NCBI GenBank assembly: GCA_934426255.1
Contig: CAKRYD010000025.1
Coordinates: 1-33,410, forward strand
From: an uncultured Bacteroidaceae bacterium
GTDB taxonomy: Bacteria > Bacteroidota > Bacteroidia > Bacteroidales > Bacteroidaceae
DNA length: 33,410 nucleotides
Reading direction: 5' to 3'
A model generated the notes under the pieces. That model saw only the letters and a list, made by a program, of their open reading frames with translations. It searched no databases and had not been told where the DNA came from. Numbering within the stretch: the first letter of the stretch is position 1; every line of letters starts with the position of its first letter. The position numbers were made by a program, and so were the translations under genes. This document shows, in pieces, positions 23,166-31,121 of this stretch.

Positions 23166-25342
23166 TGAACGTACGGAAAAGGCTTGTATGCATGTCGCTT
23201 TTGGCAATGTCGGTATTGTTGTGTCTGCATGCCCGTGTCCACAATACCGTTGCTGTTGCGGAGGATGATGACGAAGCTGCCGTAGCGCGCAAAGCCGCCA
23301 ACTTGCGTCCTACCAGAAATCAGTTGTCGGCTCTGCGCGATGAGTTTATCGCTTTTATTCATTTCGGACCTAATACATTTACGCGCCGCGAATGGGGTAA
23401 CGGGATGGAGAATCCATCTGTCTTTGCATTGAAGAACTTGGATACCGACCAATGGTGCGAAACCATGAAAGCTGCCGGAATGAAGAAGGTGCTGCTAACG
23501 GTGAAACACCATGATGGCTTTGTACTGTGGCAAAGCCGTTATACACGCCATGGCATCATGTCGTCGCCGTTTGAAGGCGGGCAGGGAGACATTCTCAAGT
23601 CGCTTTCGGCTTCGTGTCGCAAGTATGGATTGAAACTAGGCATCTATCTGTCGCCTGCAGACCTTTACCAGATTGAGTCGCCCGATGGCCTTTATGGCAA
23701 TGGCAGTGCCTATACCGAACGGACGATACCGCGAAAGATTCCCGGTCGGCCGTTTCGCAATAAAACCACATTCCGCTTTTGTGTGGACGACTATAACGAA
23801 TATTTTCTCAACCAGCTATTTGAATTGCTTACGGAATACGGCCCCATTTATGAAGTATGGTTTGACGGCGCTCATCCCAAGAGAAAAGGCGGGCAGCGTT
23901 ACAATTATACAGCCTGGAAGACTCTGATTCATCGTCTGGCTCCTAAGGCTGTTATCTTTGGCCGGGAAGACATTCGTTGGTGTGGCAATGAAGCGGGACG
24001 CACGCGGGCAACCGAATGGAATGTGATGGGCTATCCGTTTAATCCCGATACGGCATCTGTGTTTTATGATATGACGGGTGCGGATTTGGGTAGTCGTTCG
24101 GTTCTTGCAGCGGCCAAGTATTTGCACTATCAGCCTTCCGAGACCAATACTTCCATCCGTGACGGATGGTTCTACCGTGATGATGACCGCCAATATGTGC
24201 GTTCTGCAGATGATGTGTTTGACATTTATGAGCGGTCGGTAGGTGGCAATTCCACTTTTCTTCTGAATATACCTCCCAATCGTGAGGGACGTTTTTCTGA
24301 TGCAGATGTCAAAGTGTTGCGCGAGGTAGGCCGCCGCATCCGTGCGACGTATGGCTGCAATCTGTTGGCGGGCGGTGAAGGCTCCCGTAAAATTTTGGAC
24401 AATGACGATGTGACGTGTGTGGTTGGCGCGAAACCGATAACAGTGACGCTGCGAAAACCAGCATTAATCAATCGCATTGTATTGCAAGAAGATATTGCCC
24501 GCCATGGAGAACGTGTAGAGAAACACTTTGTCGAAGCTCTCGTGGACGGAAAATGGAGGGAAGTGGCAAATGCTACAAATATTGGTTATAAGCGCATACT
24601 TCGTTTTCCTGCCGTAGAAGCCGGTGCAGTGCGTCTGCGTGTGCTATCTTGGCGGGATGCTCCTGCCATAAGTACGATGTCGGCTTGCTATTATCCTGAA
24701 CGCCCACCGCGTCTTGTTTGCCGGCGCACGCTTGACGGTGATGTGACGATTCGCCCGGTAGAACGTTCCTATGAGAATGTTTCAGATTATCAGATTTATT
24801 ATACTACAGACGGCTCTGAACCGACGGCTGCGAATGGAACTCTTTATGTTCGCCCTTTCCGCTTGGATGCTGCACGTTTGCGGGCTGTAGCAGTCAATCA
24901 GAGTGGAGCGGGCGAAGTGATGGAACATCGCTTAGGCTTTATAAAGAAAGACTGGAAAGTAATGAATTGCTCATCAGAAGATGCGCAAGCCGTTTGCAAA
25001 CAGGCTTTTGATGAGGATGAGCGTACCGCTTGGCAGACAAAGGCTCCTTTGCCTCAGATTGTAGAATTGGATTTGGGACGCGAATGTGTGCTGACCGGTT
25101 GTGCATGTACGCCGATGTATGGAAAAGCCGCGGGAATGGTAACGAAAGGGCGTGTATATGTTAGCAATGATGCCCAAAACTGGGAAAAAACCGGAGAGTT
25201 TTCCTTTGGCAATATGATAAACGACCCGTCCAGGCGGTTCCATTATTTTACGTCGCCGTTGCATGCGCGCTATGTACGTGTGGAAGCTCTTGAGACGGCC
25301 GGAGAAGAAAAGCTTGTAATGGCAGAATTGGATTTCTTTTAA
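23162..25342 (+). CDS. Secreted multidomain alpha-L-fucosidase, GH29
   Basis: The 726-residue protein has an N-terminal signal region (about 1-33). The GH29 barrel (about 48-390) has FIHFGPNTFT, LTVKHHDGF (His116-His117) and YEVWFDGAHP, with Asp235 as likely nucleophile. Next are a first F5/8-type C-like beta domain (about 395-510), a chitobiase-type C-terminal domain (about 520-590, with YYTTDGSEPT) and a second F5/8-type C domain (about 600-726, with LDLGRECVLTG and YVRVEAL). It should release alpha-linked fucose from glycans in the periplasm or at the surface; the beta domains probably bind sugar. It is coupled by a 4-nt overlap to the DUF1893 gene and ends 4 nt before the GH43 gene. Confidence 0.93.
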   Translation: MMNVRKRLVCMSLLAMSVLLCLHARVHNTVAVAEDDDEAAVARKAANLRPTRNQLSALRDEFIAFIHFGPNTFTRREWGNGMENPSVFALKNLDTDQWCETMKAAGMKKVLLTVKHHDGFVLWQSRYTRHGIMSSPFEGGQGDILKSLSASCRKYGLKLGIYLSPADLYQIESPDGLYGNGSAYTERTIPRKIPGRPFRNKTTFRFCVDDYNEYFLNQLFELLTEYGPIYEVWFDGAHPKRKGGQRYNYTAWKTLIHRLAPKAVIFGREDIRWCGNEAGRTRATEWNVMGYPFNPDTASVFYDMTGADLGSRSVLAAAKYLHYQPSETNTSIRDGWFYRDDDRQYVRSADDVFDIYERSVGGNSTFLLNIPPNREGRFSDADVKVLREVGRRIRATYGCNLLAGGEGSRKILDNDDVTCVVGAKPITVTLRKPALINRIVLQEDIARHGERVEKHFVEALVDGKWREVANATNIGYKRILRFPAVEAGAVRLRVLSWRDAPAISTMSACYYPERPPRLVCRRTLDGDVTIRPVERSYENVSDYQIYYTTDGSEPTAANGTLYVRPFRLDAARLRAVAVNQSGAGEVMEHRLGFIKKDWKVMNCSSEDAQAVCKQAFDEDERTAWQTKAPLPQIVELDLGRECVLTGCACTPMYGKAAGMVTKGRVYVSNDAQNWEKTGEFSFGNMINDPSRRFHYFTSPLHARYVRVEALETAGEEKLVMAELDFF

Positions 25343-25346
25343 GAAA

Positions 25347-26312
25347 ATGCAAATGAAAAGTGTGTCTTTTTTATGGCGGAGCATGGTGTTCGGTGTTTTG
25401 ATGCTGACATTCACGGCCTCGACGGCAGTGGCTGCTGACGTTAAGAAAAAAAGTGAATTGCCGTTGGCAGACCCTTATGTTTTGGTGGCAGACGGCAAAT
25501 ATTATGCGTATGGTACTCATTCGGATAGTGGTATAGAAGTTTACTCCTCAGACGATTTGAAAGTCTGGAAGTATGAAACTTTGGCGTTGGACAAGCATAA
25601 TACAACCGAAAACCGCTGGTTTTGGGCTCCTGAAGTATATTATTTGAAAGGAAAATACTTTATGTACTATTCTGCCAATGAACATATCTATGTGGCATCG
25701 GCCGATTCACCGTTAGGGCCGTTCAAACAAATCGGTAACAGCCCGTTATTGGCAGAGGGCTCGATAGATACGTCTTTATTTATTGATGATGACGGCACGC
25801 CATACCTCTTTTTTGTGAAATTTCAAAATGGAAATGTGATATATATGGCCGAATTGGAGGATAATCTTGCTTCATTGAAATATGAGACAATGCGAATGTG
25901 CCTGCAAACGAGCCAACCGTGGGAAAGTGACCCCGCATTTCCCGGTAGTCGCATCAATGAAGGGCCGTTTGTGTTGAAGCATGCAGGGATGTATTATCTT
26001 ACTTATTCGGCAAACGACTTTAGAAGCAAGAGGTATGGAGTGGGATTTTCCACCAGCAAAAGCCTAAAAGGAGAGTGGGTAAAATCGGAAGACAATCCTA
26101 TATTTCAAAATGTCGGAGGTCTGGTGGGAACAGGGCACCATTCGTTTTTTATGGATAAGAAAGGGCGTCTGTGGATGATTTTTCATGCTCATTTTTCGGA
26201 TAAGCAGGTTGGCCCACGCCTCTCTTATTTTGTAAGGGCAAAGTGGACTAAGGACGGCCGGCTTGTATTCGGAAAGAAAATCATCTCACCGCGGTTACAG
26301 GCAAAGCCTTGA
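25347..26312 (+). CDS. Secreted glycoside hydrolase family 43 protein
   Basis: The 321-residue protein has a signal peptide (about 1-30, ending AVAA) and a single five-bladed beta-propeller domain. The GH43 catalytic triad is visible: base Asp42 in LADPYVL, pKa modulator Asp141 in GSIDTSLF, and acid Glu205 in INEGPFVL. Family members act on arabinans, xylans or galactans; specificity is unknown here. There is no extra carbohydrate-binding domain. It begins 4 nt after the GH29 stop, so the two enzymes are made together, though no SusC/SusD pair or regulator accompanies them in the window. A second ATG at 25353 is an alternative start. Confidence 0.9.
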   Translation: MQMKSVSFLWRSMVFGVLMLTFTASTAVAADVKKKSELPLADPYVLVADGKYYAYGTHSDSGIEVYSSDDLKVWKYETLALDKHNTTENRWFWAPEVYYLKGKYFMYYSANEHIYVASADSPLGPFKQIGNSPLLAEGSIDTSLFIDDDGTPYLFFVKFQNGNVIYMAELEDNLASLKYETMRMCLQTSQPWESDPAFPGSRINEGPFVLKHAGMYYLTYSANDFRSKRYGVGFSTSKSLKGEWVKSEDNPIFQNVGGLVGTGHHSFFMDKKGRLWMIFHAHFSDKQVGPRLSYFVRAKWTKDGRLVFGKKIISPRLQAKP

Positions 26313-26332
26313 CAATCTTTTTCTGCTGTAGT

Positions 26333-26890
26333 TTAAGCGGAGTGGTTGTCACTCGGAGCAGATGTGTCGAAAGGATGCTTCTCGAGATAGGGAAGAACGA
26401 TTTCCTTATATTCATTCTCGAAATTTGGCGTGAAGATACCTTTCCCGATGGCATGGCAAATGTCTCTATTGCTCCAAAAACGCCCGTCGGCCAGTTCGTC
26501 CTTGCTGGGCTTTATGATTCCATCGTAGCAAGTTAAATGTACGTATACCAGTTCTTTTTCTTTGGCGGATTCAAAAACGTATGATGCGATGCGCTTGGGC
26601 TCATATTCCGTAATACCTAACTCCTCTTCAACTTCGCGTCGCAAGGCTTTCTCGACGTTTTCGCCAAGATCGACATGTCCGCCGCATGCGGTGTCCCATT
26701 TTCCGGGCTGGATGTCTTTCCAGTCAGGTCTTTTTTGGAGATATAAATCTCCGTGGCTGTTGAAAACGTGCAAATGAACGACAGGGTGCAAAAGTTTGCT
26801 GCCGTTGTGGCATTCGCGACGAGAGGCAGCACCGGTGATGTTGCCTTCTTCGTCAACAATGGGAACCAAATCGTCTAAGGAATCTATCAT
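26333..26890 (-). CDS. NUDIX hydrolase (IPP isomerase-like subgroup)
   Basis: The 185-residue protein has a complete Nudix box at residues 71-93 (GHVDLGENVEKALRRE then VEEELGI), matching GX5EX7REUXEEXGU with Glu86, Glu89 and Glu90 as metal ligands. The N-terminal LVPIVDEEGNITG and HPVVHLHVFNSHGDLYLQKR resemble the isopentenyl-diphosphate-isomerase-like NUDIX group. It would hydrolyse a nucleoside-diphosphate-linked compound; the substrate is unknown. Its ATG overlaps the queA stop by 4 nt, so it is in a queA operon. It converges on the GH43 gene with 20 nt between stops. Confidence 0.92.
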   Translation of the reverse strand: MIDSLDDLVPIVDEEGNITGAASRRECHNGSKLLHPVVHLHVFNSHGDLYLQKRPDWKDIQPGKWDTACGGHVDLGENVEKALRREVEEELGITEYEPKRIASYVFESAKEKELVYVHLTCYDGIIKPSKDELADGRFWSNRDICHAIGKGIFTPNFENEYKEIVLPYLEKHPFDTSAPSDNHSA

Positions 26891-28137
26891 ATTGTTTGCT
26901 TGCTGTCAGATTTAGGAACTAATAAAGAACTGTCGCCATAGCTCAAGAAACGGAAATCGTGGCTGAGCGCATAGTGGTAGACATTGTGCCAGTCTTCGCC
27001 GATGAATGCCGATACGAGTAGCAGCAGAGTGCTTTTGGGCATGTGGAAATTGGTGATGATTCTGTCTACAATATGGTAGGAATAGCCCGGTGCAATAATG
27101 ATTTGAGTGCTTGTATGAAGCGCGTCAAGATGGTTTTGTGCCAAGTAAGTGTTTATGGCCTGAAGAGCATCGCAGGTGGAAACGCTCTTGTATTGGTCGG
27201 GCAATTCGTAAGGCATCCATTGATTGATATGTAGCTCGTCTTCGTGAGCGTTGGGGTTTTGAAGAAGCTTGATGCCTATGTAATACAGGCTTTCGAGCGT
27301 GCGTACGGAGGTGGTTCCAACGGCTGTGCAATGGCCTCCATGCCGAAGAAGTTTTTCGATGCTTGTCTTAGGAACGTAAATGTACTCAGAATGCATCTCA
27401 TGTCCTTCTATTTCTTCGGTCTTGACGGGCTTGAACGTTCCGGCTCCAACGTGTAGGGTGATTTCATCGCGTTCTATGCCGCGTTTGTCCAACTGTTGCA
27501 ATACGCGTTCTGTGAAATGCAAGCCGGCGGTAGGGGCTGCCACACTTCCTTCTATTTTGGAATAGATGGTTTGGTAGGTTTCTTTGTCGCGTTCTTCTGT
27601 CTCACGGTTGAGATATGGTGGGATTGGCAACTCACCGACGATGTCTAGGATTTCGGCAAAGCTGACAGTGTCATCATTCCAATTGAAATCAATGATTTCG
27701 TTTATGCCGGTTTTGCCTCTCGTTTCGGCTTGTAGGATAATTTCTTTATCGCCTAATTGTATGTTGCGGCGTAGAATGCCATTTTTCCATTTCTTGCGGT
27801 TGCCGATGAGACAGACCCATTGGCAGTGGCTCTTTTGCTCGAAAATCTGCTGGTAATCTTTAGGCAAAAAAGGCTCTAAGCAGAAGATTTCAATCAGAGC
27901 TCCGGTGTCTTTCCTGAAGTGCAGACGTGCTTGGATTACTTTCGTATTATTGAAAACCATAAGACTTCCCGAAGGAAGTAGTTCGGGCAGTCGTGTAAAC
28001 CGGCTTTCGCTGATTTGTCCTTGGTTGTAATATAGAAGTTTGGATTGGTCACGTATCTCGACTGGATATTTGGCTATGCATTTCTCTGGCAAGTCATAAT
28101 CGTAATCGTTGATTTGGATGTGTTTTGTTTCAATCAT
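26887..28137 (-). CDS. queA: S-adenosylmethionine:tRNA ribosyltransferase-isomerase QueA
   Basis: The 416-residue protein has the QueA pattern: DYDLPEKCIAKYPVEIRDQSKLL at the start, MVFNNTKVIQARL, PIPPYL, GSVAAPTAGLHFTERVL, LHVGAGTFKPV, VGTTSVRTLES and ITNFHMPKSTLLLLVSAF. It transfers and isomerises the ribosyl part of SAM onto 7-aminomethyl-7-deazaguanine in tRNA, giving epoxyqueuosine. It is about 60 residues longer than the E. coli enzyme, mainly through an insert around 85-130. A full promoter lies just upstream and the NUDIX gene overlaps its end. Confidence 0.96.
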   Translation of the reverse strand: MIETKHIQINDYDYDLPEKCIAKYPVEIRDQSKLLYYNQGQISESRFTRLPELLPSGSLMVFNNTKVIQARLHFRKDTGALIEIFCLEPFLPKDYQQIFEQKSHCQWVCLIGNRKKWKNGILRRNIQLGDKEIILQAETRGKTGINEIIDFNWNDDTVSFAEILDIVGELPIPPYLNRETEERDKETYQTIYSKIEGSVAAPTAGLHFTERVLQQLDKRGIERDEITLHVGAGTFKPVKTEEIEGHEMHSEYIYVPKTSIEKLLRHGGHCTAVGTTSVRTLESLYYIGIKLLQNPNAHEDELHINQWMPYELPDQYKSVSTCDALQAINTYLAQNHLDALHTSTQIIIAPGYSYHIVDRIITNFHMPKSTLLLLVSAFIGEDWHNVYHYALSHDFRFLSYGDSSLLVPKSDSKQTI

Positions 28138-28156
28138 TGGATGTCTTATAATAAGG

Positions 28157-28187
28157 CAAAGTTACGGTAAAGCTGTCGAAAGGCAAA
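28157..28187 (-). promoter_or_regulatory. Promoter of queA
   Basis: Minus strand TTTG (28184-28187), 19 nt, then TAACTTTG (28157-28164). This is a full match to the Bacteroidota promoter consensus, with 19 nt from the -7 box to the ATG. The -33 element lies in the T-rich tail of the rpoD terminator. Confidence 0.8.
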
Positions 28188-28189
28188 AT

Positions 28190-28219
28190 AAAAGGACAAG
28201 GCTTTTTGCTTTGTCCTTT
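28190..28219 (-). terminator. Intrinsic terminator of rpoD
   Basis: Minus strand AAAGGACAAAGC pairs with GCCTTGTCCTTT (12 bp with one A-C mismatch, loop AAAAA), followed by TATTTTG. It lies 43 nt after the rpoD stop. Confidence 0.8.
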
Positions 28220-28262
28220 TGACAGTTATTTATCGTATGTCAATGCATGGGTGAAGCTATGC

Positions 28263-29120
28263 TTACAAGTATTTTTGAAGCATCTTGATTTTTTCTTGAT
28301 CCCGTAGGCGGCGCAGTGCTCTTTCTTTGATTTGTCTTACGCGTTCGCGCGTTAGATTTAAGGAATTGGCAACTTCTTCAGCTGTCATTTCCGGGTAGTT
28401 GATGCCGAAAAGCATTTTGAGAACCGTTTGCTCACGTTCTGTAATGCAGCTTAAGGCTGCATTTAAATCGGATGACAGCGATTCTTTTTCCATTTCCTGG
28501 TCGGTGGTAGGCGCATTCTCATCTGTCATGATATCTATCATGGCACTTGATTCATCATTTTGGAAAGGAGCATCAACTGAAACCTTCTTTCCATTGCTGC
28601 CAAGCGCTTCGGCTATTTTGTCTTCCGGTGTGTTCATTACTTCGGCCAATTCTTCAACGGAAGGCTTGCGCTCGAATTCTTGTTCGAAGCTTATTTTGGC
28701 TTTGCTCAATTTGCTTTGAAAACCAACCTGGTTGAGCGGCATGCGAACAATGCGGCTTTGTTCTGAGATAGCTTGAAGGATACTTTGGCGTATCCACCAT
28801 ACTGCATATGAAATAAACTTGAAACCACGTGTTTCATCAAATTTCTGAGCGGCTTTGATGAGGCCTAAATTCCCTTCGTCAATTAAGTCGTTCAGTGCCA
28901 GTCCCTGATTCTGGTATTGTTTAGCCACGCTGACAACGAAACGCAAGTTGGCTTTTGTTAATTTATCCAATGCTTTTTGGTCGCCTTTGTGGATACGTTG
29001 AGCCAACTCGACTTCTTCATCGGTCGTAATCAATTCTTCTCGTCCGATTTCTACTAAATACTTGTCAAGTGCGGCACTTGAACGGTTGGTGATGCTTTTG
29101 TTGATTTTTAACTGACGCAT
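28263..29120 (-). CDS. rpoD: Primary sigma-70 factor RpoD (short Bacteroidota form)
   Basis: The 285-residue protein begins MRQLKINKSITNRSSAALDK, has region 1.2 (LDKYLVEIGREELIT), region 2 (DLIDEGNLGLIKAAQKFDE then FKFISYAVWWIRQSI), region 3 and region 4.2 (TAEEVANSLNLTRERVRQIK). It lacks the long region 1.1 of proteobacterial RpoD, as is usual for the Bacteroidota primary sigma that recognises TAnnTTTG promoters. The upstream frame opens at a GTG (29147), but the ATG at 29120 matches the family. A TAATTTTG box and a 5' stem-loop precede it. Confidence 0.95.
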   Translation of the reverse strand: MRQLKINKSITNRSSAALDKYLVEIGREELITTDEEVELAQRIHKGDQKALDKLTKANLRFVVSVAKQYQNQGLALNDLIDEGNLGLIKAAQKFDETRGFKFISYAVWWIRQSILQAISEQSRIVRMPLNQVGFQSKLSKAKISFEQEFERKPSVEELAEVMNTPEDKIAEALGSNGKKVSVDAPFQNDESSAMIDIMTDENAPTTDQEMEKESLSSDLNAALSCITEREQTVLKMLFGINYPEMTAEEVANSLNLTRERVRQIKERALRRLRDQEKIKMLQKYL

Positions 29121-29142
29121 ATTTGATAGTTTATAAGCACAA

Positions 29143-29162
29143 TACACCCATTATAAGGTGTA
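29143..29162 (-). promoter_or_regulatory. Stem-loop at the 5' end of the rpoD transcript
   Basis: TACACC and GGTGTA (6 bp, 8-nt loop) form a perfect inverted repeat. It lies 7 nt after the -7 box, so it would sit at the very 5' end of the mRNA. It may stabilise the transcript or act as an operator. Confidence 0.4.
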
Positions 29163-29169
29163 CGAGCTG

Positions 29170-29177
29170 CAAAATTA
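29170..29177 (-). promoter_or_regulatory. Candidate -7 box of rpoD
   Basis: TAATTTTG on the minus strand fits TAnnTTTG, 49 nt before the ATG. No TTTG is seen at -33. Confidence 0.5.
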
Positions 29178-29266
29178 CAACTTTATTCAAATACTGCGTG
29201 CACTTTTCTGCCGTTATTTTAGGCTTTATTTTTTTACTGAAGCCGTTTGATGGCTGTTGGTGGGGA

Positions 29267-29767
29267 TTATTGTAGAACCGAATGGCCTCTTTCGTCGTCG
29301 TTCCAATCTTTATATGGGTGTTTCTGTAGCATTGAATTGTAGTAGCGGACGATTCCCGTAACTTCTTGTCCGAGGAATGATGGCAGTTGTATGCTTTCAT
29401 TCTTTTCTGACACTTCAATTTCTGCAATAACGAGTCCTTCGTTATCGCCATGGAATTCATCGATTTCGCAAATATGCGAACCGCAAGGGACGAAGTACCG
29501 GTGCTTGTCAATGACACCCGGCAGACATAGCTTCATTAGTTCGCCGGCTTCGGCTGTGGAGATTCTTTTTTCGAATTCGTAGCGTTGTAGTCCGTCAGGC
29601 GATGTTGGTCCTTTGATGGTAATGAATCCTTCATCGTCGCAGATGCGGATACGAACAGTACGGGCTATATCTGTTGAGATATAGCCTTGTACGATGTGTT
29701 TTACATTCTTTGCCTGAGACTTGAAGCTACCTTTTACAAGGTATTTATGCTCTATCTCGTCAGCCAT
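29267..29767 (-). CDS. CYTH-domain protein (triphosphate tunnel metalloenzyme family)
   Basis: The 166-residue protein begins MADEIEHKYLV, giving the CYTH signature ExExK at Glu4, Glu6 and Lys8, followed by charged alternating strands (TVRIRICDDEGFITIKG, RYEFEKRI, CEIDEFHGDNEGLVIAEIEV) that line the tunnel in this fold. Close relatives hydrolyse inorganic triphosphate or similar polyphosphates; adenylate cyclase or thiamine-triphosphatase activity is less likely in this group. A TTG one codon upstream is possible, but the ATG at 29767 is preferred. It is the third gene of a prfB operon, 14 nt after a small membrane gene. Confidence 0.9.
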   Translation of the reverse strand: MADEIEHKYLVKGSFKSQAKNVKHIVQGYISTDIARTVRIRICDDEGFITIKGPTSPDGLQRYEFEKRISTAEAGELMKLCLPGVIDKHRYFVPCGSHICEIDEFHGDNEGLVIAEIEVSEKNESIQLPSFLGQEVTGIVRYYNSMLQKHPYKDWNDDERGHSVLQ

Positions 29768-29781
29768 CAAAACGACTTGTT

Positions 29782-29925
29782 TTATGATGCTACGGTGTAG
29801 TAGACGGCTAATAGCAATATCATCAGAACGATTAATCCGATAAAGATGCCGTTGACAATCTTTTTTGCTTTCTTTTCAGCTTGTTGTTCGCGTTTTTGGC
29901 TGCGAATCCTACTGTTTTGGCTCAT
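29782..29925 (-). CDS. 47-residue single-pass membrane peptide between prfB and the CYTH gene
   Basis: This short frame starts with ATG at 29925 and ends with TAA at 29782. The product has a hydrophilic N-terminus rich in Gln, Arg and Lys (RIRSQKREQQAEKKAKK), one membrane helix at about residues 23-44 (core IFIGLIVLMILLLAV), and a short tail YYTVAS. It fills the gap between prfB (33 nt upstream) and the CYTH gene (14 nt downstream) with the same strand and operon-like spacing. The charge pattern puts the N-terminus in the cytoplasm. I recognise no named family. The frame, hydrophobic core and spacing together argue that it is real. Confidence 0.75.
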   Translation of the reverse strand: MSQNSRIRSQKREQQAEKKAKKIVNGIFIGLIVLMILLLAVYYTVAS

Positions 29926-29958
29926 AGTATATAATTTTTTTATGTTAGTAATATGTGG

Positions 29959-31077
29959 TTATTCGTTGCTTTTTCCTGCAAATTCCATTAGGTAGGCTTT
30001 TATGAAACCATCCAAGCCGCCATCCATCACTTTTGCAACATCGCTTGTCTGGTAACCTGTTCGATGATCTTTTACTCGGCGGTCATCGAAGACGTAGCTG
30101 CGTATTTGGCTCCCCCATTCAATTTTCTTTTTTCCGGCTTCAATTTTGGCTTGGGCGGCTTTTCTGCGTTGTAGTTCCCTGTCGTATAGCTGGCTGCGAA
30201 GCAGTCGCATGGCGTTTTCGCGGTTTTCCAGCTGTTTACGGCTTTCGGTGTTTTCTATGAGGATTTCTTCTGTCTCACCAGTGTCAGGGTCTGTGTATTG
30301 GTAGCGCAGACGTACACCGGTTTCCACTTTGTTGACATTTTGGCCGCCTGCACCTCCGGAGCGGAAGAGATCCCATGATATTTTCGATGGGTCAACCGCC
30401 ACTTCTATGGTGTCGTCTACCAAAGGTGTTACGAAGACGCTCGCAAATGATGTCATGCGCTTGCCTTGGGCATTGAATGGTGAAACGCGAACAAGGCGGT
30501 GAACGCCGTTTTCACTTTTCAGATAGCCATAGGCATCGTCTCCTTCTATTTCTATGGTGACTGTTTTGATTCCTGCTTCGTCGCCGTCTTGCAGGTTGCT
30601 GATGCGTGTTTTGTATCCGTGTCGTTCTGTATAGCGCAGGTACATACGCATCAGCATTGATGCCCAGTCCTGACTTTCGGTGCCTCCTGCTCCTGAGTTG
30701 ATTTTCAGTACGCAATCCATTGAGTCTTCGTCTTCGCGGAGCATATTGCGGAGTTCCAGTGATTCAAGGGCTTGATAGGCTTTTTCGTAGTCTTCGTCGA
30801 CTTCGGCTTCGCTTACCATGTCTGATTTGTAAAAGTCGAATGCCAATGTGACTTCATCGACCAGAATTTTCAGGTTGTTGTAGTTGTCAATCCACTTTTG
30901 AAGCCCTTTTACTATTTTCATTTGCGCCTCTGCGGCTTTTGGATCGTCCCAAAATCCGGGGGCTTGGGTGCGTAGTTGCTCTTCCTCTACTTCAACTTTT
31001 TTTTGTTCTATGTCAAGATAGTGGTAGAGTGCTTCAGTTCTGTCAGTCAGGTCTTTTAGCTGGTCTGATGTAATCAT
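29959..31077 (-). CDS. prfB: Peptide chain release factor 2 (RF2)
   Basis: The 372-residue protein has the RF2 stop-codon tripeptide SPF (199-201), which reads UGA and UAA, and the GGQ motif (244-246, in SGGAGGQNVNKVET) that triggers peptide release. The N-terminal helical domain (about 1-110) is of normal length. The gene is one uninterrupted frame: where E. coli prfB has TAT CTT TGA C (+1 frameshift), this one reads TAT CTT GAC (31012-31020), so no frameshift is needed. A TAACTTTG box lies 18 nt upstream. It heads an operon with the 47-residue membrane peptide and the CYTH protein. Confidence 0.97.
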   Translation of the reverse strand: MITSDQLKDLTDRTEALYHYLDIEQKKVEVEEEQLRTQAPGFWDDPKAAEAQMKIVKGLQKWIDNYNNLKILVDEVTLAFDFYKSDMVSEAEVDEDYEKAYQALESLELRNMLREDEDSMDCVLKINSGAGGTESQDWASMLMRMYLRYTERHGYKTRISNLQDGDEAGIKTVTIEIEGDDAYGYLKSENGVHRLVRVSPFNAQGKRMTSFASVFVTPLVDDTIEVAVDPSKISWDLFRSGGAGGQNVNKVETGVRLRYQYTDPDTGETEEILIENTESRKQLENRENAMRLLRSQLYDRELQRRKAAQAKIEAGKKKIEWGSQIRSYVFDDRRVKDHRTGYQTSDVAKVMDGGLDGFIKAYLMEFAGKSNE

Positions 31078-31095
31078 GTTGATTCTTTAGTGGCT

Positions 31096-31103
31096 CAAAG
31101 TTA
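31096..31103 (-). promoter_or_regulatory. Candidate -7 box of prfB
   Basis: TAACTTTG on the minus strand fits TAnnTTTG, 18 nt before the ATG. A matching -33 TTTG is not evident; that position falls in the end of the acyl-CoA ligase gene. Confidence 0.55.
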
Positions 31104-31121
31104 CAAAAAACAATTGAAATG

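Noticed and set aside
22997..23452. A 151-codon minus-strand frame
   Set aside because: It is antisense to the coupled DUF1893 and fucosidase genes; composition looks like a mirror of their codons.
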